Assembly (NCBI GenBank): GCA_050015355.1 | Contig: JBEKBO010000024.1 | Span: forward strand, 1 to 41,391 | Length of the DNA stretch: 41,391 bases | DNA from: CAWBRT01 sp050015355 | GTDB lineage: Bacteria > Acidobacteriota > Terriglobia > Terriglobales > Acidobacteriaceae | Direction: 5' to 3' | Shown: positions 24,760 to 34,152 of the stretch, piece by piece | How positions within the stretch are numbered: position 1 is the first letter of the stretch | Layout of the letters: every line of letters begins with the position of its first letter | Program-made: the position numbers and the translations under genes | Notes under the pieces: model-generated | Told to the model about the DNA's origin: nothing | Seen by the model: the letters and a program-made list of their open reading frames with translations, nothing else | Databases searched by the model: none

Positions 24760-25446
24760 TTGAGAGATGCCTCATTAGAACCGTTTGTGGACGAGCACCC
24801 CGGCGAGGTGCCCGTGCGAGGTTTCGTCCACCGTGCAGCCACCCCATCCGGTGATGCATTGGTGCTCACCCACGGTGCCAGCGGGAATTGCAATACACCG
24901 CTGCTTGTCGCCCTCGCAGAAACATTCGCCGCATCCGGCATCAATGTATTTCGCTGTGACCTCCCGTTCCGGCAATCGCGCCCCCACGGGCCACCATCTC
25001 CCGCCAGTGCCAAGCGCGATCAAGACGGACTGCGGAGAGCGGTCACGCTGCTGCGCCAGCGATTCTCCGGACGGGCTTACGCCGGCGGTCAGTCCTACGG
25101 TGGGCGTCAGGCCAGCATATTGGCGGCTTCTGATCCTGATTTGGTTGACGGACTGCTCCTGCTCTCGTATCCGCTTCATCCGCCCGGAAAACCAGCCCAA
25201 CTTCGGACGGCACATTTCCCGAACCTGCATACCCCGGCGCTGTTCATCAGCGGCACTAAAGACGCTTTTGGTTCGGTCGAGGAACTGGACTCGGCGATTA
25301 AGCTGATCTCTGCGCCAACCCGACTGGTCCAAGTTGAGAGTGCGGGTCATGGTTTGCTGACGAAGACGAATCGGGAGGAAGTGCCGACAATAATTGTTAA
25401 GGAGTTCACGGATATGTTCCGAGCGGACCGGCCAGGAGAACATTGA
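24760..25446 (+). CDS. Alpha/beta hydrolase (KANL3/TEX30-like)
   Basis: A 228-residue single-domain hydrolase. It shows LVLTHGASGN (oxyanion region), the nucleophile elbow AGGQSYGGRQAS (Ser), the acid in FISGTKDAFGS (Asp) and the His in ESAGHGLLT. The order and spacing fit the dienelactone-hydrolase-like/KANL3-TEX30 group. Substrate is unknown; esterase or peptidase activity would be a guess. The start is a TTG at 24760 with AAGGAG about 10 bases upstream; no ATG lies nearby in frame. It stands alone and converges with a small membrane gene. Confidence 0.82.
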   Translation: MRDASLEPFVDEHPGEVPVRGFVHRAATPSGDALVLTHGASGNCNTPLLVALAETFAASGINVFRCDLPFRQSRPHGPPSPASAKRDQDGLRRAVTLLRQRFSGRAYAGGQSYGGRQASILAASDPDLVDGLLLLSYPLHPPGKPAQLRTAHFPNLHTPALFISGTKDAFGSVEELDSAIKLISAPTRLVQVESAGHGLLTKTNREEVPTIIVKEFTDMFRADRPGEH

Positions 25447-25491
25447 AGCGGGCTGCTCCAACGAGACTGGATCAGCACCGCCGGTACAGTC

Positions 25492-25647
25492 TTAGAATAT
25501 GCCCGACCGATAAACGAGCCACCAGCTTACGAACAAAGATAGAAACATCTCCGCCACACCCCAGCCAAACGGCAGGAACCAGCCACCGAAGCTCAAGACA
25601 GTGAAGAGTATCCAGAACAGCCTTCGATTTGTGGAGTCACTTCCCAT
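25492..25647 (-). CDS. Small two-helix membrane protein (51 aa)
   Basis: The ATG at 25647 follows GGAGAG at about nine bases and gives MGSDSTNRRLFWILFTVLSF, then GGWFLPFGWGVAEM and FLSLFVSWWLVYRSGIF. Two hydrophobic helices, rich in Trp and Phe, are separated by a Gly/Pro turn. No family is recognised. An in-frame extension to 25725 is less likely because it has no ribosome site. Confidence 0.5.
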   Translation of the reverse strand: MGSDSTNRRLFWILFTVLSFGGWFLPFGWGVAEMFLSLFVSWWLVYRSGIF

Positions 25648-25808
25648 GGACTGCTTCTCTCCGTGAACATCTTTGGTGAAGGCCGTTGAGGCAGTTGATG
25701 ACGTCCACCCGCTGGCCCGGTACACGTTAGTACAACTCCCCTCAGTGTGGGACTGCCCTCTTGTCAGCTCGCCTGCGTTGGGCGATTCTTACGACGAAGG
25801 GAAAAGTT

Positions 25809-26195
25809 ATGGCCTCCAAAATTGCTTATGCTCCGAATATTCCAACGACGCTTCAAAATGTCACGAATGAGCTTCGGCGGTTACAGGACTTACTCTTGTT
25901 GGCGGAAGAGCTTGACCCTCGCATCCTCTCCGACTTCCGGGATGTCGTAAACCGAATTCGCCAGACCGCTTGGGCGGTGCATCAGTACGGCGCATTGATT
26001 GCCGATGAAAAAGAGCCGAATCCCATCGTTTCGATTTTAGCTGGAGAACGCATCCGTACAATCTGCCAGCTTTGCAAGCTCCTTGACAGTGACTTGGATA
26101 ACCCAGATGTCCATTTGCAAGACGGTCAACTGTTCGGACTGTACAACGCTATACAAGAACTGGGGCAGCGGCTGCGCGAACTTATTGGGAGCTAG
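25809..26195 (+). CDS. Unrecognised soluble helical protein (128 aa)
   Basis: The start at 25809 (MASKIAYAPNIPTTLQ) has GAAGGG eight bases upstream. The product is almost wholly helical and charged, with a likely amphipathic unit TNELRRLQDLLLLAEELDPRI and a Trp-containing centre DVVNRIRQTAWAVHQYGAL. It ends QELGQRLRELIGS. It has no signal peptide or membrane helix. I do not recognise a family; a partner-binding or regulatory role is possible but not shown. Confidence 0.6.
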   Translation: MASKIAYAPNIPTTLQNVTNELRRLQDLLLLAEELDPRILSDFRDVVNRIRQTAWAVHQYGALIADEKEPNPIVSILAGERIRTICQLCKLLDSDLDNPDVHLQDGQLFGLYNAIQELGQRLRELIGS

Positions 26196-26444
26196 TGCTC
26201 ACGATCACTCTCCCCGAACAGGTCAACGGTAAACACGGCAACGCCTGCAGCGACATCTACGCCCTTGGGTCAGCACCCTGCAAAACACCTCAAAGAAACA
26301 ACAGCCCCCGTTTGGTAATGCCATTCACGAACTTTTTATTCACTCTTTATAAGAACTTTAGGCCCATCGCCATCCAATTACTCTGAAAGGTTAGAGTGCT
26401 CCCTGCAAGAAAAGCGTTGTAGGAAGCACTCATGGAGGAGCGAT
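26196..26444. other. Intergenic region
   Basis: About 250 bases, partly AT-rich near 26320-26390. No gene or clear promoter is seen; the downstream gene has its own GGAGG at 26434-26438. Confidence 0.4.
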
Positions 26445-26840
26445 ATGTCTAACATACAGCGCTTCAGAATTATTGCCGCCGCGCTCGTTCTAACGGCCAC
26501 GATAGCCGCGGCCCAGGCGAGCAGCGCGCAAACGCTTCAGGCGGAGCAGCAAAGACTTGTCGGAACTGTCAAGTGCGCGGCGCAGGTATCTGGGCACTAT
26601 ACCTGCCGCAGAAATCAAACTCTCTTGACGTGCACGCTGGCTTGCGTGGCGCAGGGCTCCAGCTATGTACTGCAAACAGGCGACACAACCTATTTCCTCG
26701 AAGGCGACGAACGGCAGTTGGAGCAGTTTGCCGGAGGCAAGGCGGTCTTGACCGGGCAGATTATCGGTTCCACGTTTGCTGTGAATACCGGAAGCACCCA
26801 CATCGTTGGCGTTTCGTCACCGGCGACGGCTGGCAAGTAA
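26445..26840 (+). CDS. Exported small Cys-containing protein
   Basis: A 131-residue protein with a clear signal peptide (MSNIQRFRIIAAALVLTATI, then AAAQASSAQT). The mature part has CAAQVSGHYTCRRNQTLLTC and TLACVAQGSSYVLQTGDTTY, i.e. four close cysteines, then a short beta-rich tail with FAGGKAVLTGQIIGSTFAV. This resembles small periplasmic proteins common in acidobacterial genomes, which have paired cysteines followed by a G-Y-x-L motif and a VTG strand. Function is unknown. GGAGG lies seven bases before the ATG, and a strong hairpin follows the gene. Confidence 0.7.
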   Translation: MSNIQRFRIIAAALVLTATIAAAQASSAQTLQAEQQRLVGTVKCAAQVSGHYTCRRNQTLLTCTLACVAQGSSYVLQTGDTTYFLEGDERQLEQFAGGKAVLTGQIIGSTFAVNTGSTHIVGVSSPATAGK

Positions 26841-26884
26841 GTCATTTCTCCTGAAGCAATTCTCAAGATCGCAACTTGAGGGAA

Positions 26885-26911
26885 CGGACGCGGGCTTTCT
26901 TCCCGCGTCCG
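26885..26911 (+). terminator. Strong hairpin after the exported protein gene
   Basis: CGGACGCGGG (26885-26894), loop CTTTCTT, CCCGCGTCCG (26902-26911) form a perfect 10-bp stem, 45 bases past the stop at 26840. No T-run follows, but position and strength suggest termination or mRNA protection. Confidence 0.6.
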
Positions 26912-27394
26912 CTCGCGTAAGCCGTAGAAGATCGAAATCTCCAAAACAAGTTAGGCCTGCAAAAGAGCTTTGAAAGCACTCGTAGACACCTGCCGAGCAT
27001 AACGCTGCCGTGGTTGTGCGCCTAAAGACACTATAACTACTAATGAATGTCTAAGTAAGAATAGTCATAAATGATTCTTGAAGAAATCATAAAGAAATCC
27101 TAAAGGAACTAAGTAATATCCAAGCCCAGCAGTTCGTGTGTGAACTCGAAGCAGCTCGCGTATGATGTTCATATAGGCCAGTATTTATGTGGTCCTGGAG
27201 ACCACGACATGCACTCTTACATACGCATAGGAGACTAGTACGGAAAAACTTTCTATGCCCGAGACAAAAATTATCTATTAGACGTAGCGCGCCCGCCTTC
27301 TTATCGTAAGTACAGTCGGAGCTGGCTAATGTATAAGCACGTCCGCACAGCCGACTATGATTGACAGAAGCTACAATTAGGTCGAGGTAATGGC
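26912..27394. other. AT-rich intergenic region
   Basis: About 480 bases, clearly richer in A and T than the rest of the window around 27000-27120. It holds the hairpin GTGGTC/GACCAC with a 5-base loop (27189-27205) and a TATGAT (27354-27359). No gene is visible. The compositional shift marks the start of a region that may have a different origin. Confidence 0.5.
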
Positions 27395-27706
27395 GTGGTG
27401 ACTGCTGAGAGTCTATTGCAATTGAAACACAATATCGGCAAGGTATTTACTTTCACGTGTTCGGGCGGCGACATAGTCATCGCGAAGATTCTTGGAGTTG
27501 ATGACGAATATGGCGAAGTGGTGTGTGAACTGGTGTCTTCTACCAGTCCAGAGAGGTATTCGTCGACTAGTGGAGTCCAGTTCGCAATGCCGCTTACGGA
27601 AATTCAATCTGTCACTTGCAGTTGTGGACGAGGTCCGCTTTCAAAGCGGCGGCCGAGCAGCCGGTGGCGTGGGTCGCGCGCCGCCGGGCGTCCGTTCGCC
27701 GCATGA
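27395..27706 (+). CDS. Small protein of unknown function (103 aa)
   Basis: The likely start is one of two GTG codons (27395/27398) after GAGG. The first two thirds (VTAESLLQLKHNIGKVFTFT, then CSGGDIVIAKILGVDDEYGE) look like a folded beta-rich domain. The last third (SKRRPSSRWRGSRAAGRPFAA) is basic and of a different character, so a late frameshift or read-through into non-coding sequence is possible. No family is recognised. Confidence 0.45.
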   Translation: MVTAESLLQLKHNIGKVFTFTCSGGDIVIAKILGVDDEYGEVVCELVSSTSPERYSSTSGVQFAMPLTEIQSVTCSCGRGPLSKRRPSSRWRGSRAAGRPFAA

Positions 27707-27989
27707 CGACGCAACGGATCTACTGGGGGGAGCCCGAGCTGCTACTTTTACAAAGATTTTATGAACGTTTTATCTACAGTTTAGGTTGGAATTGCTTTAA
27801 TCAGTAGTGTTGCTCTACTCAGAACGAAGATCAAGGTAGGGCTAGACGCTGCCAAGTTAGAAGCATCGGATTTATTGCGACGAAAGATAATTACGACCCA
27901 GTTGATTAAAGACCGCCGGTGACCTTTCAGCGTGTTCGGTTGGCATTAAGCGCGCAATATTGATGTTCAGAAAGGGATCTTTAAAGGCC

Positions 27990-29705
27990 ATGAAAACTCT
28001 GTTGCGTAAGGGAGCAGTGCTTCCAGCCTTGTCCTCTATTCTCGTTTTGAGTCTTGCATTAGCTCAAGCACCGTATGGTCACGCCCAAACTCAGGCGCAA
28101 CCAAACACTCAGGCGACGGTGAGTGCACCAGCCTCGTCCGACGGGTCCGTTGCGGGCGTCGGCGATTCGGAAATATCGCCAGCAGTGGCGAAAGCGCTTG
28201 CGGCTATGCAAACGCGGATCGAGCAACTGGAAGCGGAACTGAAGGCTCGCGGGACGCCGGAACAGCGACCAACCGGCGCGGCGGGAACTCTCGCAACAGC
28301 AGGTGAAACAGCACCGAACGCCAAAGCGTTAACGGCTCCGGTACTCACGCCGCCGGCAACAGCGCCTAAAGAAGAGAAGCCTGCCCCGGCAGCCCCGGCA
28401 GAGCCTTTTGCATATGCAGATTGGACCTGGCTGAACGGCAACCCCCGCAACAAGGACGTGGTGTGGGATTCAAAATTCTTCACTCCGGAAGTGAGATTTG
28501 ACACTAACTTTGTGAGCAGTTTCAATCATCCGAAAGACGACACGATTGGCGGGTCGACCGAGATCTTCCGGTCGAACGAGATCCAGGCAGACCAGATCAG
28601 CGTCGGCGGCGACTTCCACTGGCAGAATGTTCGCGGCAGAATCTTGACCATGAACGGAATGTTTGCCACCACCACGCCGCGAAATGACGCCAGCACTGGA
28701 CGCGGCCAATGGGACCTGCGCGGCGCGTACCGCTACATCTCAGAGGCCTATGGCGGGTACCACTTCAACGTGAACCACGGGCTCAATGTCGATGCTGGAA
28801 TCTTCGTGTCCTACATTGGCCTTTTCAGCTACTACAACTTCGATAACTGGGCCTACCAGCCCTCGTATGTGTCTTCCAACACGCCATGGTTTTTCAATGG
28901 TCTCCGGATCCAGTGGTTCCCCACCGACAAACTGAAAATCGAGCCCTGGATCATCAACGGATGGCAATCCTATGCAAGGTCTGGCAGCAAACCAGGCTTG
29001 GGGGGACAGATCTTGTGGCGTCCGAAGCCATGGGTTTCGTTGGTCTTCAACAATTACGGCATGGGCGAAGATACGCTTGGCACAGGCAATGGTCAAGCTG
29101 GCCGCTCGCGCATACATACCGACGACAGTATCGAGGTCAAGTATTACGACAAGCCAAGTCACTTCCTCGACAAGATGGCATTCTCCTTCACGGGCGATCT
29201 GGGATGTGAATATGGCACTGGCAACAGCGTCGTCGCAGGGGTGAATTGCCACCACGATATTAAGAATGCGGACGGTACTTTCAAAAGCCGCAAACAGACC
29301 TTCGCGGGTTGGATGCTCTACAACCGCTTCTGGTTCAAGAAGGACTTGTTTGGGTTGACGCTCGGTGGCGGCGTGATGGACAATCCGGGACGCTACCTGA
29401 CGCTGCTCCCGCCGATCAATGGAGCGGATGCTATTTCCGGGTCACCCTACTTTACGCAGAATCCTGGGGACCCATTCAAAGCCTGGGACACTACCGCCAC
29501 TTTTGATTGGATGCCCAAACAGTACATTACTTTCCGCTCGGAGTACGGTTATCGCCATGCGAGCGTGCCGTATTTTACGGGTAGAGGTGGAATAACGCCG
29601 CCTGGCGGTAACACCGGCACTCCCTCCTTACTAGTGCCAGGTTTTACTCCGGACCTTCGGAAGGATGAGGGCAGTATAAGACTTGCCATCATGGTCAAGT
29701 TCTAG
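27990..29705 (+). CDS. Outer-membrane beta-barrel porin-like protein
   Basis: A 571-residue protein with a signal peptide (MKTLLRKGAVLPALSSILVL, SLALAQAPYGHAQ). A low-complexity Ala/Pro/Thr linker contains a short coiled coil (AVAKALAAMQTRIEQLEAEL), then a C-terminal barrel of about 430 residues. Alternating aromatic strands (YGGYHFNVNHGLNVDAGIFV, YNRFWFKKDLFGLTLGGGVM) end in the outer-membrane signature MVKF with terminal Phe. It fits the putative beta-barrel porin-2 type. The start at 27990 is chosen for its signal peptide; an ATG at 27963 would add nine residues. It precedes the efflux genes by 58 bases on the same strand, so it probably belongs to the same operon. Confidence 0.8.
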   Translation: MKTLLRKGAVLPALSSILVLSLALAQAPYGHAQTQAQPNTQATVSAPASSDGSVAGVGDSEISPAVAKALAAMQTRIEQLEAELKARGTPEQRPTGAAGTLATAGETAPNAKALTAPVLTPPATAPKEEKPAPAAPAEPFAYADWTWLNGNPRNKDVVWDSKFFTPEVRFDTNFVSSFNHPKDDTIGGSTEIFRSNEIQADQISVGGDFHWQNVRGRILTMNGMFATTTPRNDASTGRGQWDLRGAYRYISEAYGGYHFNVNHGLNVDAGIFVSYIGLFSYYNFDNWAYQPSYVSSNTPWFFNGLRIQWFPTDKLKIEPWIINGWQSYARSGSKPGLGGQILWRPKPWVSLVFNNYGMGEDTLGTGNGQAGRSRIHTDDSIEVKYYDKPSHFLDKMAFSFTGDLGCEYGTGNSVVAGVNCHHDIKNADGTFKSRKQTFAGWMLYNRFWFKKDLFGLTLGGGVMDNPGRYLTLLPPINGADAISGSPYFTQNPGDPFKAWDTTATFDWMPKQYITFRSEYGYRHASVPYFTGRGGITPPGGNTGTPSLLVPGFTPDLRKDEGSIRLAIMVKF

Positions 29706-29763
29706 GCTTCAGAAACCTGAATAGCTGGAAGCAGCCGTTTGACGCGGCTGAATGGATTTGTGC

Positions 29764-30903
29764 ATGAAAAACAGAGTTCTGGAAATTGGGCTTCTCCTTG
29801 CTTCGGTCTCTGCAGTGTTGATTCTAGGCGGCTGTAGCAAGGCGCATGACGAGGCGGCGGAGGCGCCGCCGCCCGCGAATGTCGTGTCCGCCGCGGATCC
29901 CAGCCTGTTCACCGTGGAACACCCAGAGGAATTTCCGCTCGCGGCAGCCACTGAGCGCTCCACGACCTCCGAGTTGGTGGTCACTGGCACAGTGGCTCCC
30001 GACATCGCTCGCAACGTTCCCGTCGTCTCCCTGGCCTCCGGGCGCATTGTCTCGATTCATGCACGACTGGGCGACAGGATAAAGAAAGGCCAGTTGCTGC
30101 TGAGAGTACAGAGTAGCGATGTCGCCGGAGCGTTTTCGGATTATCGCAAGGCGGTCTATGACGAACGGCTGGCGCGCTTCCAGTTCGAGCGGGCGAAGAT
30201 CCTTTACGAAAAGGGCGCGATCGCAAAGAGTGCGCTTGAAACCTTCGAAAATGCCGAACAGGATGCCCAGGTGGTTTTGGAGACCACGGCTGAGCATTTG
30301 CATTTGCTCGGTCTGGACAAAGACCATCCCATGGGCATTGTCAATATCACCGCACCGGTGTCGGGCGTGATCACCGATCAGCAAGTCACGAACGCGGCTG
30401 GGGTACAAGCATTAGGCACAAACCCCTTTACGATTTCTGACTTGTCCAATGTCTGGGTTGTCTGCGACGTGTACGAGAACGACCTTCCCAATGTGCGGCT
30501 TGGCGATACCGCGGAGATCAGCCTGAATGCATATCCCGGTCGTATGTTCAAGGGCAGGATCAGCAACATTGGCGCCATCCTCGATCCTAGTATTCGTACG
30601 GCCAAGGTTCGAATAGAAGTTCAAAATCCCGGTATCATCCGGCTGGGCATGTTCGCCAGAGCCACCTTCCGCGGTCAAACCAGGGAGATGCATACCATTG
30701 TCCCGGCATCCGCCATCATGCACATGCACGATCGCGATTTTGTCTTCGTTCCCGCGCCAGACAGGAAGTTTCGTCGCTTGGAAGTCGTCAGTGGTGGTCT
30801 CTTGCCGGACAACATGAATCTGCAAGAGATCAAATCGGGGCTCGAACCAGGGCAACAAGTGGTTACGAACGCGCTGGTTTTGGACCACGTGCTTGCTCAG
30901 TAA
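29764..30903 (+). CDS. HME-RND efflux membrane-fusion lipoprotein (CzcB/CusB-like)
   Basis: Periplasmic adaptor linking the RND pump to the outer-membrane channel. The 379-residue product has a lipoprotein signal with lipobox LILGGC, then a barrel-sandwich lipoyl-like region (GTVAPDIARNVPVVSLASGR) and a helical hairpin (SSDVAGAFSDYRKAVYDERL to FENAEQDAQVVLETTAEHLH). The second lipoyl half (ITAPVSGVITDQQV) and a beta-barrel domain (VYENDLPNVRLGDTAEISLN) complete it. No His-rich metal-binding tail is seen. The start is taken at the ATG at 29764 (MKNRVLEIG); an ATG at 29752 would add four residues. The pump gene follows 87 bases later. Confidence 0.9.
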   Translation: MKNRVLEIGLLLASVSAVLILGGCSKAHDEAAEAPPPANVVSAADPSLFTVEHPEEFPLAAATERSTTSELVVTGTVAPDIARNVPVVSLASGRIVSIHARLGDRIKKGQLLLRVQSSDVAGAFSDYRKAVYDERLARFQFERAKILYEKGAIAKSALETFENAEQDAQVVLETTAEHLHLLGLDKDHPMGIVNITAPVSGVITDQQVTNAAGVQALGTNPFTISDLSNVWVVCDVYENDLPNVRLGDTAEISLNAYPGRMFKGRISNIGAILDPSIRTAKVRIEVQNPGIIRLGMFARATFRGQTREMHTIVPASAIMHMHDRDFVFVPAPDRKFRRLEVVSGGLLPDNMNLQEIKSGLEPGQQVVTNALVLDHVLAQ

Positions 30904-30990
30904 CAAAGAGGTCCCAAGGGTTATCGCCACCTAACCATCGCGGCTCAGTGAAGCACTTATCCGATCGGGGAACAAGACAGGAAGCAGGAA

Positions 30991-33900
30991 ATGATTCGTG
31001 CTCTTGTAGACTTTGCGCTTAACAACAAGTTTGTGGTGTTGGCCATTACCGTCTTGTTGATCGGTTGGGGAGCTATTTCGTTTCACAACCTGCCGGTGGA
31101 AGCCTATCCCGATATCGCCGATAACTACGTGACGGTCATTACTCAGTGGCCCGGCCGCTCCGCCGAAGAGGTGGAACAGCAGGTTACGATTCCAATCGAG
31201 ATTCAAATGGCCGGAATGCCGCACATGACCTATCTGCGTTCGGAGTCTATTTTCGGCCTGTCGTTCGTGATTATGATCTTCGACGACAGCTCCGTAAATG
31301 ACTGGAACCGGCAAAAAGTTCTGGAAAGGCTCACACAGGTCACCCTCCCGCCTGGACAAAACCTTCAGCCCCAAATCGGCACGGACTGGAGCACTACGGG
31401 TCAGATCTATTGGTACACGCTGAGGAGCACAAATCCCCGCTACGATCTGATGGAATTGAGGTCTCTCGAAGACTGGGTTCTGCTCAAACAGTTCAAATCC
31501 GTTCCGAACGTAGTGGATGTTTCCGATTTTGGCGGCACGGTACGCGAGTATCAGGTGCGCATCGATCCGAACAAACTGGTTTCGTACGGATTGAGCATCG
31601 GCCAGGTGGAGCAGCAACTCGCCAATAACAACATCAATGCCGGCGGCAGTTTCGTGGAAATGGGCATGCAGCAGATGAACGTGCGCACGCTCGGGCTTTT
31701 CAGCAGTGTGCAGGACATTGAGCAGACGGTCCTAAAAACGCAAACCGGGACCGCCCTTCGGGTCAAAGACATCGCCGATGTCGTCCAGGGCCCCAAAATC
31801 CGATTGGGCCACATGGCGAGGGCCAACCACATGGAGGACGGCAGGATCATCGACGAGCCTGATGTCATTCAGGGTGCGGTGCTCATGCGCAAAGGCGCGG
31901 AAGAGGAACCCACGCTTGAGGCCATTCACAAGAAGGTGGAGGAGCTTAACAACGGCCTCCTGCCTCCCGGTGTGAAGGTCGTTCCCATGCTGGATCGTAG
32001 CGATCTCCTTCATTACACCCTGCACACGGTGCTGCACAACCTGGGAGAAGGGATGATTCTGGTGACCATCGTCCTACTTTTTTTCCTGGGCAATATTCGT
32101 GCTGCTCTCATCGTTGCGCTCACTATCCCGTTCTCGTTGCTGTTCGCCTCGATCTGGCTCGATCTGAGCAAAATTCCCGCAAACCTGCTCTCGCTGGGCG
32201 CACTGGATTTCGGGATGGTCGTCGACGGCGCCGTGGTCATGGTGGAAAACATCTTTCGGCACATGAGCCAGCGCAATAACGGCTCCGAATCCGCGGTCGT
32301 GAAAAGCCCCGCGGAAATCATTCGCGGGGCTGCCCACGAGGTCCAGCGCCCGGTGTTCTACGCCATCGCCATTATCATCGTGGCTTACCTGCCGATCTTC
32401 ACCCTGCAGCGCGTCGAGGGCCGGTTATTCCGACCCATGGCCTGGACTGTGGCGTTCGCCCTGCTCGGTGCCCTGGTCTTTTCAATTCTGGTTGCCCCCG
32501 TACTTTCGAGTCTGTTTTTTCGCGGCCAGATCCGCGAATGGCGCAATCCAGTTATGCCGTTTCTGATCCAGCGCTACCGGAGAAGGCTGCGCTGGGCCAT
32601 CGAGCATCATTGGATCACCCTCGGCGCCGGCTTGGCTGCCTTGGGAATGGCGGCCTTTCTTGCCTTCAGCGGAGTCATTGGCTCGGAGTTTTTGCCACAC
32701 CTGGATGAGGGCGCTATCTGGGCGCGTGGCACTCTGGCAAATAGTACAAGTCTTTCAGAGAGCGAAAAATTTACTCAGAATGAGCGCTATGTTTTTGCAT
32801 CCTTTCCGGAAGTGAAAACGGTCGTTTCCCAAGTTGGCCGCCCCGACGACGGAACCGACACCGGGGGATTCGGCAACACGGAGTATTTCGTCGATCTGAA
32901 GCCGAAGGACCAGTGGAGGCCTGTCTTCCATCGCAACAAGGAGGAACTGGTCGCCGCCATGAATCGCGCCGTGCAAAGGTATCCGGGCGCGATCTGGAAC
33001 TTCTCCCAACCGATCGAGGACAACGTCGGAGAGATGCTCACGGGCACCAAGGGCGGTCTCGCCGTCAAGATTTTCGGGGATGACCTGAAGGTTCTCGAGC
33101 AAAAGGGGGAAGAAGTCACGGCCGCCATGTCGGGCATCCCGGGCATACACGACGTCAAGCTGCTGCGCGATTTCGGCCAGCCAAATCTCAACTTAACCAT
33201 TGATCGCCGCCAGGCGGCCCGTTTTGGAATCAACGTGGCAGACATACAAGACGCCATCCAGACGGCCGTGGGCGGTAACGCTGTGAGCCAAGTGCTGATC
33301 GGGGAGCAGCGGTACGACGTGGTGGCGCGCTACCAGGCACCCTACCGGAACACCGAACAAGCCATCGAGAGAGTTCGTCTGCTCTCTCCCTCGGGTGAAC
33401 GAGTTTCTCTGGCGCAATTAACCAAAGTGGCGGTCAAGGACGGCGCGTACGACATCTACCGCGAAGGCAACACCCGCTACGTGGCAATAACCTTCAACGT
33501 GCGAGGCCGGGATCTGGGAACCACGGTCGAAGAGGCGATTAAACGGATTAATGAAAGAGTGAAGCTGCCGACGGGCTATCGCGTCGGTTGGTCGGGCGAA
33601 TACGAGAGCGAGAAGCGGGCTGAAGCGCGGTTGGCTGTCGTCGTCCCGCTCACGATCCTAGTCATCTCCATCATTCTGTACGCCATGTTTGGCTCGTTCA
33701 AATGGTCGTTGCTGGTTTTGGCCAACGTCGCCATGGCGCCCATCGGCGGTCTGCTGGCGTTGCTGGTCACCGGCACCAACTTCAGCGTTTCCTCGGGCGT
33801 CGGATTCCTCGCGCTCTTTGGCGTCTCGGTGCAAACCGGAGTGATCATGCTCGAGTACATCAACCAGCTTCGGGCGCGAGGCCAGTCGATACAGCAAGCC

Positions 33901-34152
33901 GCGGTCGAGGGCGCTATCTTGAGACTCCGTCCCATCATGATGACCATGCTAGTGGCAACTCTAGGGCTGTTGCCTGCGGCTTTGTCGCACGACATCGGCT
34001 CGGATTCCCAACGGCCTTTTGCCATCGTGATCGTCGGTGGTCTGATTGCCGATTTGCTGCTGAGCCTCGTACTGTTGCCCACCTTGTATGTTTGGATAGC
34101 ACGCCCCGGCGACGTTCTGCCAGAACCGCGGGAGGCCGCCGAATACTCATGA
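30991..34152 (+). CDS. HME-RND heavy-metal efflux pump (CzcA-like)
   Basis: Proton-driven inner-membrane trimeric pump exporting metal ions from the periplasm or cytoplasm. The 1053 residues match the family. TM1 is NNKFVVLAITVLLIGWGAIS, followed by LPVEAYPDIADNYVTVITQW and PGRSAEEVEQQVTIPIE. TM4 carries the proton-relay motif DFGMVVDGAVVMVEN (Asp406, Asp412, Glu419). This is the HME1/HME2 (Zn, Co, Cd or Ni) form, unlike the AxxxDxxxxxxEN of Cu/Ag CusA. Later segments ALDRSDLLHYT-type loop, GSEFLPHLDEGAIW and the C-terminal TM block (GVIMLEYINQLRARGQSIQQ) are also standard. Its stop overlaps the next gene (ATGA). Confidence 0.95.
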   Translation: MIRALVDFALNNKFVVLAITVLLIGWGAISFHNLPVEAYPDIADNYVTVITQWPGRSAEEVEQQVTIPIEIQMAGMPHMTYLRSESIFGLSFVIMIFDDSSVNDWNRQKVLERLTQVTLPPGQNLQPQIGTDWSTTGQIYWYTLRSTNPRYDLMELRSLEDWVLLKQFKSVPNVVDVSDFGGTVREYQVRIDPNKLVSYGLSIGQVEQQLANNNINAGGSFVEMGMQQMNVRTLGLFSSVQDIEQTVLKTQTGTALRVKDIADVVQGPKIRLGHMARANHMEDGRIIDEPDVIQGAVLMRKGAEEEPTLEAIHKKVEELNNGLLPPGVKVVPMLDRSDLLHYTLHTVLHNLGEGMILVTIVLLFFLGNIRAALIVALTIPFSLLFASIWLDLSKIPANLLSLGALDFGMVVDGAVVMVENIFRHMSQRNNGSESAVVKSPAEIIRGAAHEVQRPVFYAIAIIIVAYLPIFTLQRVEGRLFRPMAWTVAFALLGALVFSILVAPVLSSLFFRGQIREWRNPVMPFLIQRYRRRLRWAIEHHWITLGAGLAALGMAAFLAFSGVIGSEFLPHLDEGAIWARGTLANSTSLSESEKFTQNERYVFASFPEVKTVVSQVGRPDDGTDTGGFGNTEYFVDLKPKDQWRPVFHRNKEELVAAMNRAVQRYPGAIWNFSQPIEDNVGEMLTGTKGGLAVKIFGDDLKVLEQKGEEVTAAMSGIPGIHDVKLLRDFGQPNLNLTIDRRQAARFGINVADIQDAIQTAVGGNAVSQVLIGEQRYDVVARYQAPYRNTEQAIERVRLLSPSGERVSLAQLTKVAVKDGAYDIYREGNTRYVAITFNVRGRDLGTTVEEAIKRINERVKLPTGYRVGWSGEYESEKRAEARLAVVVPLTILVISIILYAMFGSFKWSLLVLANVAMAPIGGLLALLVTGTNFSVSSGVGFLALFGVSVQTGVIMLEYINQLRARGQSIQQAAVEGAILRLRPIMMTMLVATLGLLPAALSHDIGSDSQRPFAIVIVGGLIADLLLSLVLLPTLYVWIARPGDVLPEPREAAEYS

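Noticed and set aside
33702..34148. Extending the efflux channel gene upstream to 33702
   Set aside because: That part lies inside the pump gene in another frame; the ATG at 34149 gives a signal peptide and overlaps the pump stop.
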